DNA of 64,000 bases from Allobrachymonas denitrificans DSM 15123 (GTDB lineage: Bacteria; Pseudomonadota; Gammaproteobacteria; Burkholderiales; Burkholderiaceae_C): contig NZ_FOCW01000001.1 in assembly GCF_900110225.1 (NCBI RefSeq), positions 682,001 through 746,000 of the forward strand, written 5' to 3'. Under the pieces are notes generated by a model. It did no database searches. It was given only the letters and a program-made list of their open reading frames with translations, and was not told where the DNA came from. Shown piece after piece: positions 1-9,048 of this stretch (positions are counted from its first letter, which is position 1; the number at the start of each line of letters is the position of its first letter). The position numbers were made by a program, and so were the translations under genes.

Positions 1-154
1 CGTGTTTGAACTCGGCGATGAATTCGGGGTCCTGTTGGTAGCGGGCGTAGGCCTGCTTGAGTTCGTCGATGGCGTGCGTCAGCGTTTCGGAAATGAACGC
101 ACCGCCGTACTTGCCAAAGTGCCCGTTGGCATCGGGTTGGGTATATGCAGACAT
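1..154 (-). CDS. trpB: Tryptophan synthase beta chain, N-terminal part (cut by window edge)
   Basis: Only the first 51 codons are present; the gene runs off the left edge. The visible N-terminus starts [18 protein letters not shown] and continues through [17 protein letters not shown], which is the conserved opening of TrpB. TrpB is the PLP enzyme that condenses indole with serine in the last step of tryptophan synthesis; its PLP lysine lies outside the window. The ATG at 154 begins 14 bases after the trpF stop, so the two are probably one operon. The call rests on the short N-terminus plus the trpF neighbour. Confidence 0.93.
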   Translation of the reverse strand, partial: MSAYTQPDANGHFGKYGGAFISETLTHAIDELKQAYARYQQDPEFIAEFKH

Positions 155-168
155 GGGGGGACTTTCAA

Positions 169-843
169 TCAGGGCGTGCTGTCGGCGGCGCGCACAGCCG
201 CCACGAAGGCACGGATCTTGTCGGCGTCCTTGATGCCCTTGGCCGACTCTACGCCGGAACTGACATCCACCGACAGCGACTTGCAGCGATCACGCAGCAA
301 GCGCACGCCATCGCCCGCATTTGCAGGCGTCAACCCACCACTCAAAACGAGGCGAGCGTCGACGTTTGTTGGAAGCTGTGACCAATTGAATGCCTTGCCG
401 CCGCCGCCATAGCCGTCGACATGGGCGTCGAGCAGGATGGCCTGGGCGTTTGAATACAGATGGATGAATTCTAGCAAGTCGAAGCGCGGGGCGTCATCCC
501 CCAGCGGAATGCGCGCGGCGCGCAGGTAGGGGCGGCGGCCGTTTCCCGTCACTGCGTCGCAGCGTTCGGGCGTTTCGTCGCCGTGGAATTGCCACAGGGC
601 CTGGGGCACTGCCTCGGCGGCTTCGGCCAGCAGGGCATCGTCTGCATTGACGAAAAGCAGCACCGGCGTGACGAAGGGCGGCAGGCGCCGCGCCAGTTCG
701 GCCGCGCGCTGCGGCGTGACGGCGCGCGGGCTGGGGGCGTAGAGCACGAAGCCGGCAGCGTCGATACCGGCCTCCACGGCAGCGTCGATGTCCTGTTCGC
801 GGGTGAAGCCGCAGACTTTGATGCGGGTGCGGGGATGTTCCAT
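169..843 (-). CDS. trpF: Phosphoribosylanthranilate isomerase
   Basis: A 224-residue protein of normal length for TrpF, the TIM-barrel enzyme that converts N-(5-phosphoribosyl)anthranilate to CdRP in tryptophan synthesis. The family opening RIKVCGFT carries the catalytic Cys at about residue 11, and LLDAHV carries the general-acid Asp. The phosphate-binding loops LSGGLTP and SVDVSSGVE are near the C-terminus. The frame is open further upstream, but the ATG at 843 gives the family-like N-terminus [12 protein letters not shown] and is chosen. It is followed 14 bases later by trpB and preceded by truA on the same strand. Confidence 0.95.
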   Translation of the reverse strand: MEHPRTRIKVCGFTREQDIDAAVEAGIDAAGFVLYAPSPRAVTPQRAAELARRLPPFVTPVLLFVNADDALLAEAAEAVPQALWQFHGDETPERCDAVTGNGRRPYLRAARIPLGDDAPRFDLLEFIHLYSNAQAILLDAHVDGYGGGGKAFNWSQLPTNVDARLVLSGGLTPANAGDGVRLLRDRCKSLSVDVSSGVESAKGIKDADKIRAFVAAVRAADSTP

Positions 844-951
844 GGGACTATTGTCGCGGATGCGGAACAGGGGCAGGCTCCACAGTCCAAAAACAGGCGC
901 AGCCACCGAGGGCATGGCTACTGTCGGGCAGATCGCCTGCAACCTTGTTGT

Positions 952-1761
952 TTATCCCGGCAGGAGATCAAAGCTGGCAGTGCGCTCCGGCAGTCCCCAG
1001 TGTGGTTCGTAGACCGGTCCGGCGAAATACAGCCCGTCGGGCGCAAACGTCGGAGCAGCCGCATCACGGCTGCGTGCCGCCAGTACTTCGTCGATCCATT
1101 CCGGCGGCTTGTGCCCGTGGCCGACCGCAATCAGGCAGCCCATGATGTTGCGGATCATGTGGTGCAGGAAGGCGTTGGCCTGGAACTCGAAGCGCCAGTA
1201 GGCGCCGCGGCGGCTGATGGCGATGCGCTGCACGGTCTTGACCGGGCTGAGCGCCTGGCAGGCGGCGGCGCGGAAGCTGGTGAAGTCGTGCTCGCCGAGC
1301 AGACGGGCTGCGGCGTCCTGCATGGCGGCCTCGTCCAGCGGGCGGAATACCCAGCCGACGCGGTTGGCTTCCAGGCTGGGGCGCACCGGTGATTCGAGCA
1401 GCACGTAGACATAGCGCCGCGCGATGGCGGCAGCGCGGGCGTGGAAGCTGTCCGGCACTTCGGCGGCCCACTGCACGGCAATGTCCGGGGGCAGGTAGCT
1501 GTTGGTTCCGCGTACCCAGGAGTTCTGGTCGCGCTGGATGTCGGTGTCGAAGTGCACCACCTGCATCAGGCCGTGCACGCCGGCATCGGTGCGGCCGGCG
1601 CACAGGGTGTTGATGGGGGGCCCATCGGTAAAGCGCTGCAGCGCCAGTTCGAGCTTGTCCTGCACGGTCTTGCCGTCGGGCTGGCTTTGCCAGCCGTTGT
1701 AGGCGGTGCCGAGATAACTGACGCCCAGAGCGATGCGCATGGAAGGTCGGTCCGTGCTCAC
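952..1761 (-). CDS. truA: tRNA pseudouridine(38-40) synthase
   Basis: TruA isomerises uridines 38-40 in the anticodon arm of many tRNAs. The 269-residue product has the early motif YLGTAYNGWQSQPDG and the catalytic-Asp motif GRTDAGVHG at about residues 56-64, followed by RRYVYVL and MIRNIMG motifs typical of the family. The GTG at 1761 overlaps the fimV stop as GTGA, which suggests translational coupling. An ATG at 1740 (giving MRIALGVSY) fits the usual family N-terminus equally well, so the start is uncertain by seven codons. Confidence 0.95.
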   Translation of the reverse strand: MSTDRPSMRIALGVSYLGTAYNGWQSQPDGKTVQDKLELALQRFTDGPPINTLCAGRTDAGVHGLMQVVHFDTDIQRDQNSWVRGTNSYLPPDIAVQWAAEVPDSFHARAAAIARRYVYVLLESPVRPSLEANRVGWVFRPLDEAAMQDAAARLLGEHDFTSFRAAACQALSPVKTVQRIAISRRGAYWRFEFQANAFLHHMIRNIMGCLIAVGHGHKPPEWIDEVLAARSRDAAAPTFAPDGLYFAGPVYEPHWGLPERTASFDLLPG

Positions 1762-3188
1762 TGCTTTTCTGCAGCGTCAATGTCGGCCAGCAGCTGGCGG
1801 GCTTGTGCTTCCAGGGCCTCGTCGGCCTTGTCAGCCACTTCTTCAGCCAGTGCGCGGGCACCGTCGTAGTCGGAGATGGCCAGGAATTCTCGGGCGAGCT
1901 CGAGACGGGTTTGCAGTGCTTCCGGGCTGGCCGTGGTATCGGCCGGATCTTCCAGTTCGAGGTCGATGCTGCTGAAGTCGAAGGTGCGGGGCTGGATGGC
2001 GGGAGCGTCGGTGTTGCGCGCTTCTTCCAGCGCGCTCAGGTCCAGCGTCAGGCCGTCTATTTCGGCGGTGGAGGCTTCGGGCTGGTCTTTCAGGGTCGCC
2101 TGCGCAACGCCCGTGGTTCCAGCGCCTGGTGTGGCAATGGCTGCAGCAGTCGCTGCGGCGGCGGTACCGGCTGCCGTAGTGGGCGAAGCGTCTTGGGCTT
2201 GAGAGGGGGGCTCACCTGCCTGGTGGTCTACGTCCCAGACGCGGGACAAGGCCTCGGCCGCAGCGCGGGGCTGGGCCGCAGCGGCTTCGGCCGCGAGGCG
2301 CTCCTCTTCACGCATGCGGCGGATGCGCAGCATCAGCCAGGCAACGAGTGCAAGCAGCAGGGCGGAGCCGGCTGCCAGCCAGACCATCGGGTTGATGCCG
2401 GTGTCGGAGGCTGGAGCAGGGGCTGCTGCGTCAGGCGCGCTCACGGCTTCTGCCGGAGCACTGCTGGCTATTGCCGGAACAATGGCGCTGGCGGCATCAG
2501 ATGCAGGCGTGGCAGGGGCGACAGCCGAAGCCGTGCCTGCCGTGCTTGAGGCAGCAGCGGGCTCGGCGGCAACTGCGGACGCAGTGCCTGCTGCAGGTGC
2601 GGCCTGAGAGGGAGCTGAGGCAGAATCGGCAGCGGCGATGGGCGCTGCCTGATGCGATGCTGCGGTATCCGCAGGAGCCTGGGTGCCACTGCCGGCATCG
2701 GCGTTCGGTGCAGGTGCAGTAGTGGCAGACCCGTCAGGGCTGGCTGGAGTGCTTGCTCCAGTGGAAGCAACGGTGGCGCTTGCCATCTGTACCAGCCGAT
2801 AGCCGTGTTTTTCGAAAGCCGCATTCTGCTGCTGGATCATGCGACGCGCGTCAGCAGCGGGGGTGGCCAGAACCTCGGCGGCAGCCGGCATGGTCAGCGC
2901 TGCACCTTTTTTCAGCAGGTTGATGTTGCCCGCCATGAAGGCGTCCGGATTGGCCTGCAGGATGGCCAGCAGCATCTGGTCGAGGGAAGCGCCTGCAGGA
3001 CGGTGTGCGGAGGCGATGCGGCTGACCATGGCGCCGGGTTTGGTCTGTACCACGATGGCACTGCCTGCGCCACTGGGCGCGACGGCCGGACTTTGCGCTG
3101 CCAGGGGCAGTGCGGCGCCAGTCATCAGGGCGGCTGCGGCCAGCATGCGAACGCGTGGGATCAGGGTGGCGGATTGGCGAGTCTTCAT
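1758..3188 (-). CDS. fimV: FimV/HubP-like polar peptidoglycan-binding protein
   Basis: A 476-residue protein with an N-terminal signal (hydrophobic residues about 14-31, ending LAAQS), then a FimV N-terminal, LysM-like segment around residues 68-100 (SLDQMLLAILQANPDAFMAG). A long Ala/Pro/Ser-rich linker follows (about 140-260), then one transmembrane helix (about 268-286) and an acidic cytoplasmic C-terminal part with a TPR-like FimV C-terminal motif (LAISDYDGARALAEEVADKA). Known relatives organise the cell pole and type IV pili. It is much shorter than the roughly 900-residue Pseudomonas FimV. Its position between asd and truA is a familiar arrangement in this group. It ends overlapping the truA start. 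Confidence 0.85.
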   Translation of the reverse strand: MKTRQSATLIPRVRMLAAAALMTGAALPLAAQSPAVAPSGAGSAIVVQTKPGAMVSRIASAHRPAGASLDQMLLAILQANPDAFMAGNINLLKKGAALTMPAAAEVLATPAADARRMIQQQNAAFEKHGYRLVQMASATVASTGASTPASPDGSATTAPAPNADAGSGTQAPADTAASHQAAPIAAADSASAPSQAAPAAGTASAVAAEPAAASSTAGTASAVAPATPASDAASAIVPAIASSAPAEAVSAPDAAAPAPASDTGINPMVWLAAGSALLLALVAWLMLRIRRMREEERLAAEAAAAQPRAAAEALSRVWDVDHQAGEPPSQAQDASPTTAAGTAAAATAAAIATPGAGTTGVAQATLKDQPEASTAEIDGLTLDLSALEEARNTDAPAIQPRTFDFSSIDLELEDPADTTASPEALQTRLELAREFLAISDYDGARALAEEVADKADEALEAQARQLLADIDAAEKQ

Positions 3189-3254
3189 GGCGATAGTCTA
3201 ACTGCGTGAGCAGGCTGCCACATGACCAGGACGGCCAGCCGCAAGGATCAGAGA

Positions 3255-3288
3255 ACAAAAAAGCGCAACGCCCGAAGACGTTGCGCTC
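3255..3288 (-). terminator. Rho-independent terminator after asd
   Basis: A perfect 9-bp stem (AGCGCAACG/CGTTGCGCT, 3262-3287) with an 8-base loop is followed on the minus strand by a T-run (A-run at 3256-3262). It lies between the asd stop and the fimV start, so fimV probably has its own promoter. Confidence 0.85.
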
Positions 3289-3321
3289 TTGACGCACGAT
3301 GGCGACAGGGCAACCGGGAGC

Positions 3322-4458
3322 TTACGCCTCCAGCAGGATGCGCAGCATGCGGCGCAGCGGCTCGGCAGCGCCCCACAGCAGCTGGTCACCGATGGTGAAG
3401 GCGCCGACGTATTCGGGGCCCATGGCCAGCTTGCGGATACGGCCGACCGGGATGGTCATGGTGCCGGTCACGGCAACGGGGGTCAGGTCCTGCACGGTGG
3501 CTTCACGCGTGTTGGGCACCACTTTCACCCAGTCGTTGTCGGCGGCGATCATGGCCTCGATGTCGGCCACGGGCACGTCCTTCTTCAGCTTGAAGGTCAG
3601 TGCCTGGCTGTGGCAGCGCATGGCACCCACGCGCACGCAGTAGCCGTCCACCGGGATCTCGCTGGAGCCGAAGTCGGCGCCCAGGCCCAGGATCTTGTTG
3701 GTTTCGGCCATGCCTTTCCACTCTTCGCGCGACTGGCCGTTGCCCAGATCCTTGTCGATCCACGGAATCAGGCTGCCGCCCAGCGGCACGCCGAAGTTGG
3801 CGGTTTCGGCAGCGGTCAGGGCGCGCTGCTTGGCGACGACCATGCGGTCGATCTCGAGGATGGCGCTCTTTGGGTCATCCAGCAGGGCCTTGACTTCGGC
3901 GTTGAGCGTGCCGTACTGCGTCAGCAGCTCGCGCATGTGCTGGGCACCGCCGCCGGAAGCGGCCTGGTAGGTCTGCGTGCTCATCCATTCGACCAGACCG
4001 GCCTTGTACAGCGCGCCCACGCCCATCAGCATGCAGCTGACGGTGCAGTTGCCGCCAACCCAGTTCTTGCCGCCGTTGGCCATGGCGTTCTTGATGACCG
4101 GCATGTTGACCGGATCCAGCACGATGACGGCGTCCTTTTCCATGCGCAGGGCAGAGGCAGCATCGATCCAGTGGCCGTTCCAGCCGGCTGCGCGCAGCTT
4201 GGGGAACACCTCGTTGGTGTAGTCGCCGCCCTGGCAGGTCAGGATGATGTCGCACTTCTTCAGTGCTTCGATGTCGTGCGCGTCCTTGAGCGTCTTCTCG
4301 TTCTTGGCCATGGCCGGGGCAGCGCCGCCGGCGTTGGAGGTGGAGAAGAACACGGGCTCGATCAGGGCAAAGTCATTCTCTGCCTGCATGCGGTCCATCA
4401 GCACGGAGCCGACCATGCCGCGCCAGCCCACCAGACCTACTACGTTTCCAACTTTCAT
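3322..4458 (-). CDS. asd: Aspartate-semialdehyde dehydrogenase
   Basis: Asd reduces aspartyl phosphate to aspartate semialdehyde, the branch point to lysine/diaminopimelate, threonine and methionine. The 378-residue protein has the NADP-binding N-terminus [20 protein letters not shown] and the catalytic Cys at about residue 138 in GGNCTVSC, matching the gammaproteobacterial-type Asd (E. coli about 367 residues). The ATG at 4458 is chosen because AAGGTG lies about 7 bases upstream and it gives the family N-terminus; an in-frame ATG three codons earlier is less likely. The 5' side holds an unusually long leader with a candidate leader peptide. Confidence 0.97.
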   Translation of the reverse strand: MKVGNVVGLVGWRGMVGSVLMDRMQAENDFALIEPVFFSTSNAGGAAPAMAKNEKTLKDAHDIEALKKCDIILTCQGGDYTNEVFPKLRAAGWNGHWIDAASALRMEKDAVIVLDPVNMPVIKNAMANGGKNWVGGNCTVSCMLMGVGALYKAGLVEWMSTQTYQAASGGGAQHMRELLTQYGTLNAEVKALLDDPKSAILEIDRMVVAKQRALTAAETANFGVPLGGSLIPWIDKDLGNGQSREEWKGMAETNKILGLGADFGSSEIPVDGYCVRVGAMRCHSQALTFKLKKDVPVADIEAMIAADNDWVKVVPNTREATVQDLTPVAVTGTMTIPVGRIRKLAMGPEYVGAFTIGDQLLWGAAEPLRRMLRILLEA

Positions 4459-4613
4459 CGTGCACACCTTTCGCGATTTTCAGAGATTGAACCGGACACA
4501 CCATCGCCCGTGTCCATGCATGGAGCAGGACCGTCGAACGGCAACGCGGAATTTCAGGGGAGGTTTGCAGCCGGCTCGTCCGGCCGGATTTGGCGCACGA
4601 CGAACCGGAGCGA

Positions 4614-4715
4614 TCAGCCCTTGATGGTTGTCGTTTTGATGATGGAAGCAGGCAATGCCGCAGCTCGGGCGCGGGAGAGGGCGCACTGGGAGCGGGAGAC
4701 AGCATTGCTAGACAT
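4614..4715 (-). CDS. Candidate leader peptide upstream of asd
   Basis: A 33-codon frame (start MSSNAVSRSQ, end IIKTTTIKG) lies about 155 bases before asd. Its last third contains Ile-Ile-Lys-Thr-Thr-Thr-Ile-Lys, that is three consecutive Thr codons flanked by Ile and Lys codons. This resembles the amino-acid-sensing stretch of threonine-operon leader peptides, and asd feeds Thr, Ile, Met and Lys synthesis. The ATG is only 7 bases after the TATAAT, so a transcript from that promoter would start at or next to the ATG and be nearly leaderless. No family was recognised and there is no clear terminator hairpin, so this is an inference. Confidence 0.4.
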   Translation of the reverse strand: MSSNAVSRSQCALSRARAAALPASIIKTTTIKG

Positions 4716-4722
4716 ACGAAAG

Positions 4723-4728
4723 ATTATA
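4723..4728 (-). promoter_or_regulatory. Candidate -10 element for the asd transcript
   Basis: A perfect TATAAT lies on the minus strand about 265 bases upstream of asd. No convincing -35 hexamer is found 16-18 bases upstream of it (CCCCGT at 17), which lowers confidence. Confidence 0.35.
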
Positions 4729-4813
4729 GGGAGCAACCCGAACGCACGGGGGTGCTAAATGAAAGTGCCTGCGCAAAAAGCGGGAATTGCCGGGCAAATG
4801 CGTGGCGTGCGCG

Positions 4814-4841
4814 CAAAAAAGCCGCCTGTCTAGGCGGCTTG
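4814..4841 (-). terminator. Rho-independent terminator after aqpZ
   Basis: An 8-bp stem AAGCCGCC/GGCGGCTT (4819-4840) with a 6-base loop is followed on the minus strand by a T-run (A-run at 4815-4820). It lies just downstream of the aquaporin stop and separates that gene from asd. Confidence 0.85.
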
Positions 4842-4861
4842 CGCGGTCACGCTTGTGGGGT

Positions 4862-5545
4862 TCAGTCCGTTGCAATGGCACGGTAGGCCACGGCACCCAA
4901 GAGGGCGCCCACAATCGGCGCCACCCAGAACAGCCACAGCTGCTCCACGGCCCAGCCGCCCACGAACAGCGCCACGCCGGTGCTGCGCGCGGGGTTGACG
5001 GAGGTGTTGGTGACCGGGATGCTGATCAGGTGGATCAGCGTCAGGCCCAGACCGATGGCGATGGGGGCAAAGCCGGCCGGGGCGCGCTTGTCGGTAGCGC
5101 CCAGAATGATCATCAGGAAGAACATGGTCATCACGACTTCCATCAGCAGGGCGGACATCATGCTGTAGCCGCCCGGAGAGTGGGCGCCGTAGCCGTTGCT
5201 GGCAAAGCCGCCGGCCAGGCTGAAATCGGCATTGCCGCTGGCAACCACGTACAGCACCGCACCCGCGGCAATCGCGCCCAGCACTTGCGCCACGATGTAG
5301 GGCAGCAACTGGCTGGCCGGAAAGCGGCCGCCGGCCCACAGGCCGATGGACACGGCCGGGTTGAAGTGGCCGCCGGAAATATGGCCCACGGCATAGGCCA
5401 TGGTCAGCACGGTCAGACCGAAAGCCAGGGCAACGCCGGCAAAACCGATGCCCAGTTCAGGAAAGGCGGCGGCCAGCACTGCGCTGCCGCAACCACCCAG
5501 CACCAGCCAGAAGGTACCGAAAAATTCTGCGCCGTAACGCTTCAT
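4862..5545 (-). CDS. aqpZ: Aquaporin Z-like water channel
   Basis: A 227-residue MIP-family inner-membrane channel with six hydrophobic segments and both pore-helix motifs: [10 protein letters not shown] (Asn-Pro-Ala at about 62-64) and [10 protein letters not shown] (about 184-186). His172 and Arg187 fit the selectivity filter of water-specific AqpZ rather than glycerol facilitators. Length matches E. coli AqpZ (231). The ATG at 5545 is chosen because GAGGAG lies about 8 bases upstream and it yields [18 protein letters not shown]. It is a single gene with its own terminator, divergent from adhC. Confidence 0.93.
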   Translation of the reverse strand: MKRYGAEFFGTFWLVLGGCGSAVLAAAFPELGIGFAGVALAFGLTVLTMAYAVGHISGGHFNPAVSIGLWAGGRFPASQLLPYIVAQVLGAIAAGAVLYVVASGNADFSLAGGFASNGYGAHSPGGYSMMSALLMEVVMTMFFLMIILGATDKRAPAGFAPIAIGLGLTLIHLISIPVTNTSVNPARSTGVALFVGGWAVEQLWLFWVAPIVGALLGAVAYRAIATD

Positions 5546-5790
5546 GGAAAAACTCCTCATCCAGTCAACAAAAAAGCCCTGTTTCCAGAGCTTGTGGAAA
5601 AAGTGTAGGTGCGTTCGGTGACCAATCGATGTCACAAGGTCGGATAGGTGACAATTTGCCGCCAAAGCGTGATCAACTGCGCGATCGGGAAAGGCAGGAA
5701 ATCCGGCCCGGGAAGGGGTATGCTTCCGGTTGAGGCCGTCGCTGTCCGGCCGTGACTTGTCTTGGGAAAGGTGAAACCGGCCTTTCCTGA

Positions 5791-6930
<1,140 letters not shown>

Positions 6931-7007
6931 GCGTTTGGCGTTTGGCGTTTGGCGTTTGGCGTTTGGCGTTTGGCGCTTGACGCTTGACGCTTGACGCTTG
7001 ACGCTTG
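6931..7007. repeat. Tandem 7-bp repeat directly after the adhC stop
   Basis: Eleven head-to-tail heptamers begin at the base after the adhC stop: six GCGTTTG, one GCGCTTG and four ACGCTTG. The two variants form two uninterrupted blocks, as expected from slippage after point changes. It is non-coding. Confidence 0.95.
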
Positions 7008-7076
7008 ACTCGCGGCGGTCTGCTCTCGCTGGCTGGATTAGGTCACTTGCGTGAGATTCGTAAGGTCGCCAATGGA

Positions 7077-7112
7077 AAAGAGGATGGTGCATCTGCAACC
7101 ATCCTCTTTCCC
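7077..7112. terminator. Bidirectional terminator between adhC and the secreted-protein gene
   Basis: A 12-bp stem AAAGAGGATGGT/ACCATCCTCTTT (7077-7109) with a 9-base loop has T-rich ends on both strands. It lies between the convergent adhC and the minus-strand gene ending at 7189. Confidence 0.75.
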
Positions 7113-7188
7113 TGGGGTCGCAACGCCTTGCCTTGAAGGGGTGCATCCTCTCCGTCAGGCATTGGCGTTACTGCGCCAGCGCTGACGT

Positions 7189-7674
7189 TCAGTGGCCGAC
7201 GTCGATCTTCTTCCAGCCCTTGTGGTCGAAGTAGTCGCCGTAGGTGTTCAGGGCCTTGGCCACGGCCACCACGCCATCGGCGCGCTTGGCATCGCCTTGC
7301 TTGCCCTGGGCGGCTTCGGCGCCATTCATCATCTGGCCGATCAGGCCGTGGAGTTCGGCGTCGGCCTTGGGATCGAGCTTGCAGTTCTTGACGATGTAGG
7401 CCACGTCATCGTTCACCTGCTTGTTGAAGGCGGTGTAGTCGGCTGCAGTGGCCTTGCCTGCGTGGATGCGGTGCAGCGTCTTGTTGGTGGATGCCTGGAT
7501 GGATTCCATGCCCTTGCGCAGCGGGGCGTCGATGGCCCACTTCTTGCCGTTGTTCAACTGGATGGTGTGGGTTTCGCTGGCGGCGCCGTGGTTGTGTGCG
7601 TTGTCGGCAGCGAGGGCGGCCAGCGGAGTGGCCAGTGCGAAGGCGAGGATGAGGGGCAGGGTGCGGCGTTGCAT
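7189..7674 (-). CDS. Secreted protein of unknown function, predicted ECF-regulon member
   Basis: A 161-residue protein with a clear signal peptide (MQRRTLPLILAFALATPLAALA, cleavage after LAA-LA about residue 22). The mature part is His/Lys-rich at the start and predicted mostly helical, with one Cys (VKNCKLDP) and no CXXCH haem motif. A conserved-looking core (LHGLIGQMMNGAEAAQG) suggests a small helical-bundle periplasmic protein; I do not recognise its family. AAGGAGA lies about 8 bases before the ATG at 7674. It has its own GGAAC-N17-CGTT promoter matching those of the sigma-factor operon, so a role in the same stress response is inferred. Confidence 0.8.
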   Translation of the reverse strand: MQRRTLPLILAFALATPLAALAADNAHNHGAASETHTIQLNNGKKWAIDAPLRKGMESIQASTNKTLHRIHAGKATAADYTAFNKQVNDDVAYIVKNCKLDPKADAELHGLIGQMMNGAEAAQGKQGDAKRADGVVAVAKALNTYGDYFDHKGWKKIDVGH

Positions 7675-7735
7675 GAGGGAATCTCCTTGAGTCGATCGGG
7701 TTGAACAGGGCCGAATCAGTCGGCTTGTGTGTACT

Positions 7736-7761
7736 AACGAGCGGGGGCTGGAGAAAGTTCC
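7736..7761 (-). promoter_or_regulatory. Predicted ECF-sigma promoter of the secreted-protein gene
   Basis: On the minus strand GGAAC (7761-7757), extended to GGAACTTTC, is followed after 17 bases by CGTT (7739-7736). The same architecture with 16-base spacers is found before the sigma gene and before the DUF6448-like gene. The element lies about 60 bases upstream of the ATG at 7674. Confidence 0.7.
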
Positions 7762-7781
7762 ACGGGGTGCGAAATTTTTTC

Positions 7782-7812
7782 GCAAAAAAAGCGCCCGTCG
7801 TTGCGGGCGCTG
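7782..7812 (-). terminator. Rho-independent terminator after the S26 peptidase gene
   Basis: Stem AGCGCCCG/CGGGCGCT (7790-7811) with a 6-base loop is followed on the minus strand by seven T residues (A-run 7784-7790). It closes the operon of the S26 peptidase, just upstream of the next ECF promoter. Confidence 0.85.
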
Positions 7813-7818
7813 TAGTCT

Positions 7819-7868
<50 letters not shown>

Positions 7869-7891
7869 TCCGTGCCCTGTGTTCAGGAGCG

Positions 7892-8383
7892 CTAATCGTT
7901 GCGCAGCCCAACTGCCGATCTGCCGCGCACAATGCCCACAATGGCGTGGAGCGGCACGTACGGCGCCTGCCAGCTGCGGCTGTCGCTGGAGGCTGCGCGG
8001 TTGTCGCCCAGCACGAAGCAGTGTCCGGAAGGCACCTGCCAGCGGCCAGTTCGACCGCCGTGATGGGCAACATGGGGCTCATCCACCCGCTGGCCGTTGC
8101 GTTGCAGGCCCTGGGCATCGATTGCCAGCCGGTCACCAGGCAGGCCCGCCAGCCGCTTGATGATGCGCTCGTTCAATTCCTCCGATTGCAGCACCACGAT
8201 GTCGCCATGGCGTAGCTGACCGGGATCGCGCAGGGGACGCGCAAAAAGAAGCTGCCCCGCGCGCAGCGTGGGCAGCATCGATCGTGAATGGACCCGGATC
8301 ACCAGACCGGCATAGCGCCGGAACCCCAGGGCCGCGAGCGCCGCGGCCGCCAGGGCGCCCAGCCAGAGCCAGGTCGTGTCCAT
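7892..8383 (-). CDS. S26-family signal peptidase (SodX-like maturation protease candidate)
   Basis: A 163-residue membrane-anchored serine protease. An N-terminal hydrophobic segment (residues about 5-20) is followed by the catalytic-Ser motif SRSMLPTL (Ser35) and the catalytic-Lys motif IIKRLAGLPGD (Lys76), then GHCFVLGDNRAASSDSR, all typical of signal peptidase I. It is much shorter than housekeeping LepB (about 320 residues in E. coli), like dedicated maturation proteases such as SodX of nickel superoxide dismutase. It starts 3 bases after the stop of the DUF6448-like gene, so the two are surely co-transcribed, which suggests that this neighbour is its substrate. That pairing is inference. 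Confidence 0.88.
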   Translation of the reverse strand: MDTTWLWLGALAAAALAALGFRRYAGLVIRVHSRSMLPTLRAGQLLFARPLRDPGQLRHGDIVVLQSEELNERIIKRLAGLPGDRLAIDAQGLQRNGQRVDEPHVAHHGGRTGRWQVPSGHCFVLGDNRAASSDSRSWQAPYVPLHAIVGIVRGRSAVGLRND

Positions 8384-8386
8384 GGC

Positions 8387-8992
8387 TCAGTGGGCGTGGT
8401 GATGGTGATGAGCACCGCCGCAGCCGCCATGCCCATGCTCGTGGTCATGCCCTTCGGCGTACTTGAAGAAGGACACGTAGTCTTCCACATGGGCGCGGGC
8501 CGCTGTCAGGTCGTTGATGTCGTAGCCCAGGCTGGCGCGCGCCCGGTCGAAGCGGGCGCGCAGTTCGGCGTGCTGTTCGGCTGGCATCAGGGCCAGCAGG
8601 GGATCCAGGTTGCCGTCGAGCATGGCGGCATCGGCAGCAATTACCTTGGGATCGAGGGCAGTGCCGGTGGGCTTGATGCCGTCGTAGCCGGCACCTTCAC
8701 CCGCGCGGTGGATGCGCACCAGGTTTTCCAGGAAATGGCGGTCAGCCACTTCGGCGGCTTCGCCACCCAGGGAGCGTACGCGGATGGCTCGCTCGAAGAT
8801 GGGACGCAACTCCGCTTCGCCGTTCTCGAAGATCCACTTCAGCGCGTAGTTGACATTGCCGGTCTGCAGCGCCTTGTGGCCGTCGACCACGGCGGGTCCG
8901 TCCTCGGTGTCGCAGTGGGCGCTGGCGCGCAGCGGCATCAGGGCGATCACGGCAAACAGGGCGATGGCAGACAGGATGATGGTTGCAAGCAT
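8387..8992 (-). CDS. DUF6448-like secreted protein with N-terminal HCD and His-rich tail
   Basis: A 201-residue protein with an N-terminal signal segment ending in the cleavage motif ASA at residue 25. The predicted mature protein therefore begins His-Cys-Asp (HCDTEDGPAV). The body (GNVNYALKWI, VRIHRAGEGAGYDGIKPTG, LGYDINDL) matches what I remember of the DUF6448 family, and the last 20 residues are very rich in His and Gly with one Cys. The HCD start recalls the metal hook of nickel superoxide dismutase (HCDxxCGxY), but the second Cys and the Tyr are absent. AGGAGA precedes the ATG at 8992. Transcription probably starts at the ECF promoter at 9049-9073. A metal-binding role is likely; the exact function is unknown. 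Confidence 0.85.
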   Translation of the reverse strand: MLATIILSAIALFAVIALMPLRASAHCDTEDGPAVVDGHKALQTGNVNYALKWIFENGEAELRPIFERAIRVRSLGGEAAEVADRHFLENLVRIHRAGEGAGYDGIKPTGTALDPKVIAADAAMLDGNLDPLLALMPAEQHAELRARFDRARASLGYDINDLTAARAHVEDYVSFFKYAEGHDHEHGHGGCGGAHHHHHAH

Positions 8993-9048
8993 GACGTTCT
9001 CCTTCAGGGATGATGAACCGCCGGAAAAATGGCCGGCTTGTTCATGCA

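Larger units (their letters stand above)
4459..4813. other. Long untranslated leader/intergenic region upstream of asd
   Basis: These 355 bases hold no gene of ordinary size. On the minus strand they contain a perfect TATAAT (4728-4723), a 33-codon reading frame starting at 4715, and then a GC-rich stretch that can fold. One imperfect 10-bp stem (CCGGTTCGTC with GACGAGCCGG, about 4605-4570) encloses the palindrome TCCGGCCGGA. No T-run follows these stems, so there is no clear rho-independent attenuator. Confidence 0.5.

Noticed and set aside
4560-4620. Classical transcription attenuator after the asd leader peptide
   Set aside because: Stems exist, but no T-run follows any of them, so a rho-independent attenuator is not supported.
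6931-7007. CRISPR array
   Set aside because: The units are contiguous 7-mers without spacers, and no cas genes are present; the same applies to the repeats at 7821, 18240 and 25123.
8387-8992. A nickel superoxide dismutase (sodN)
   Set aside because: Only His-Cys-Asp of the hook is present; the second Cys, the Tyr and the Ni-SOD body are missing, and the body resembles DUF6448 instead.
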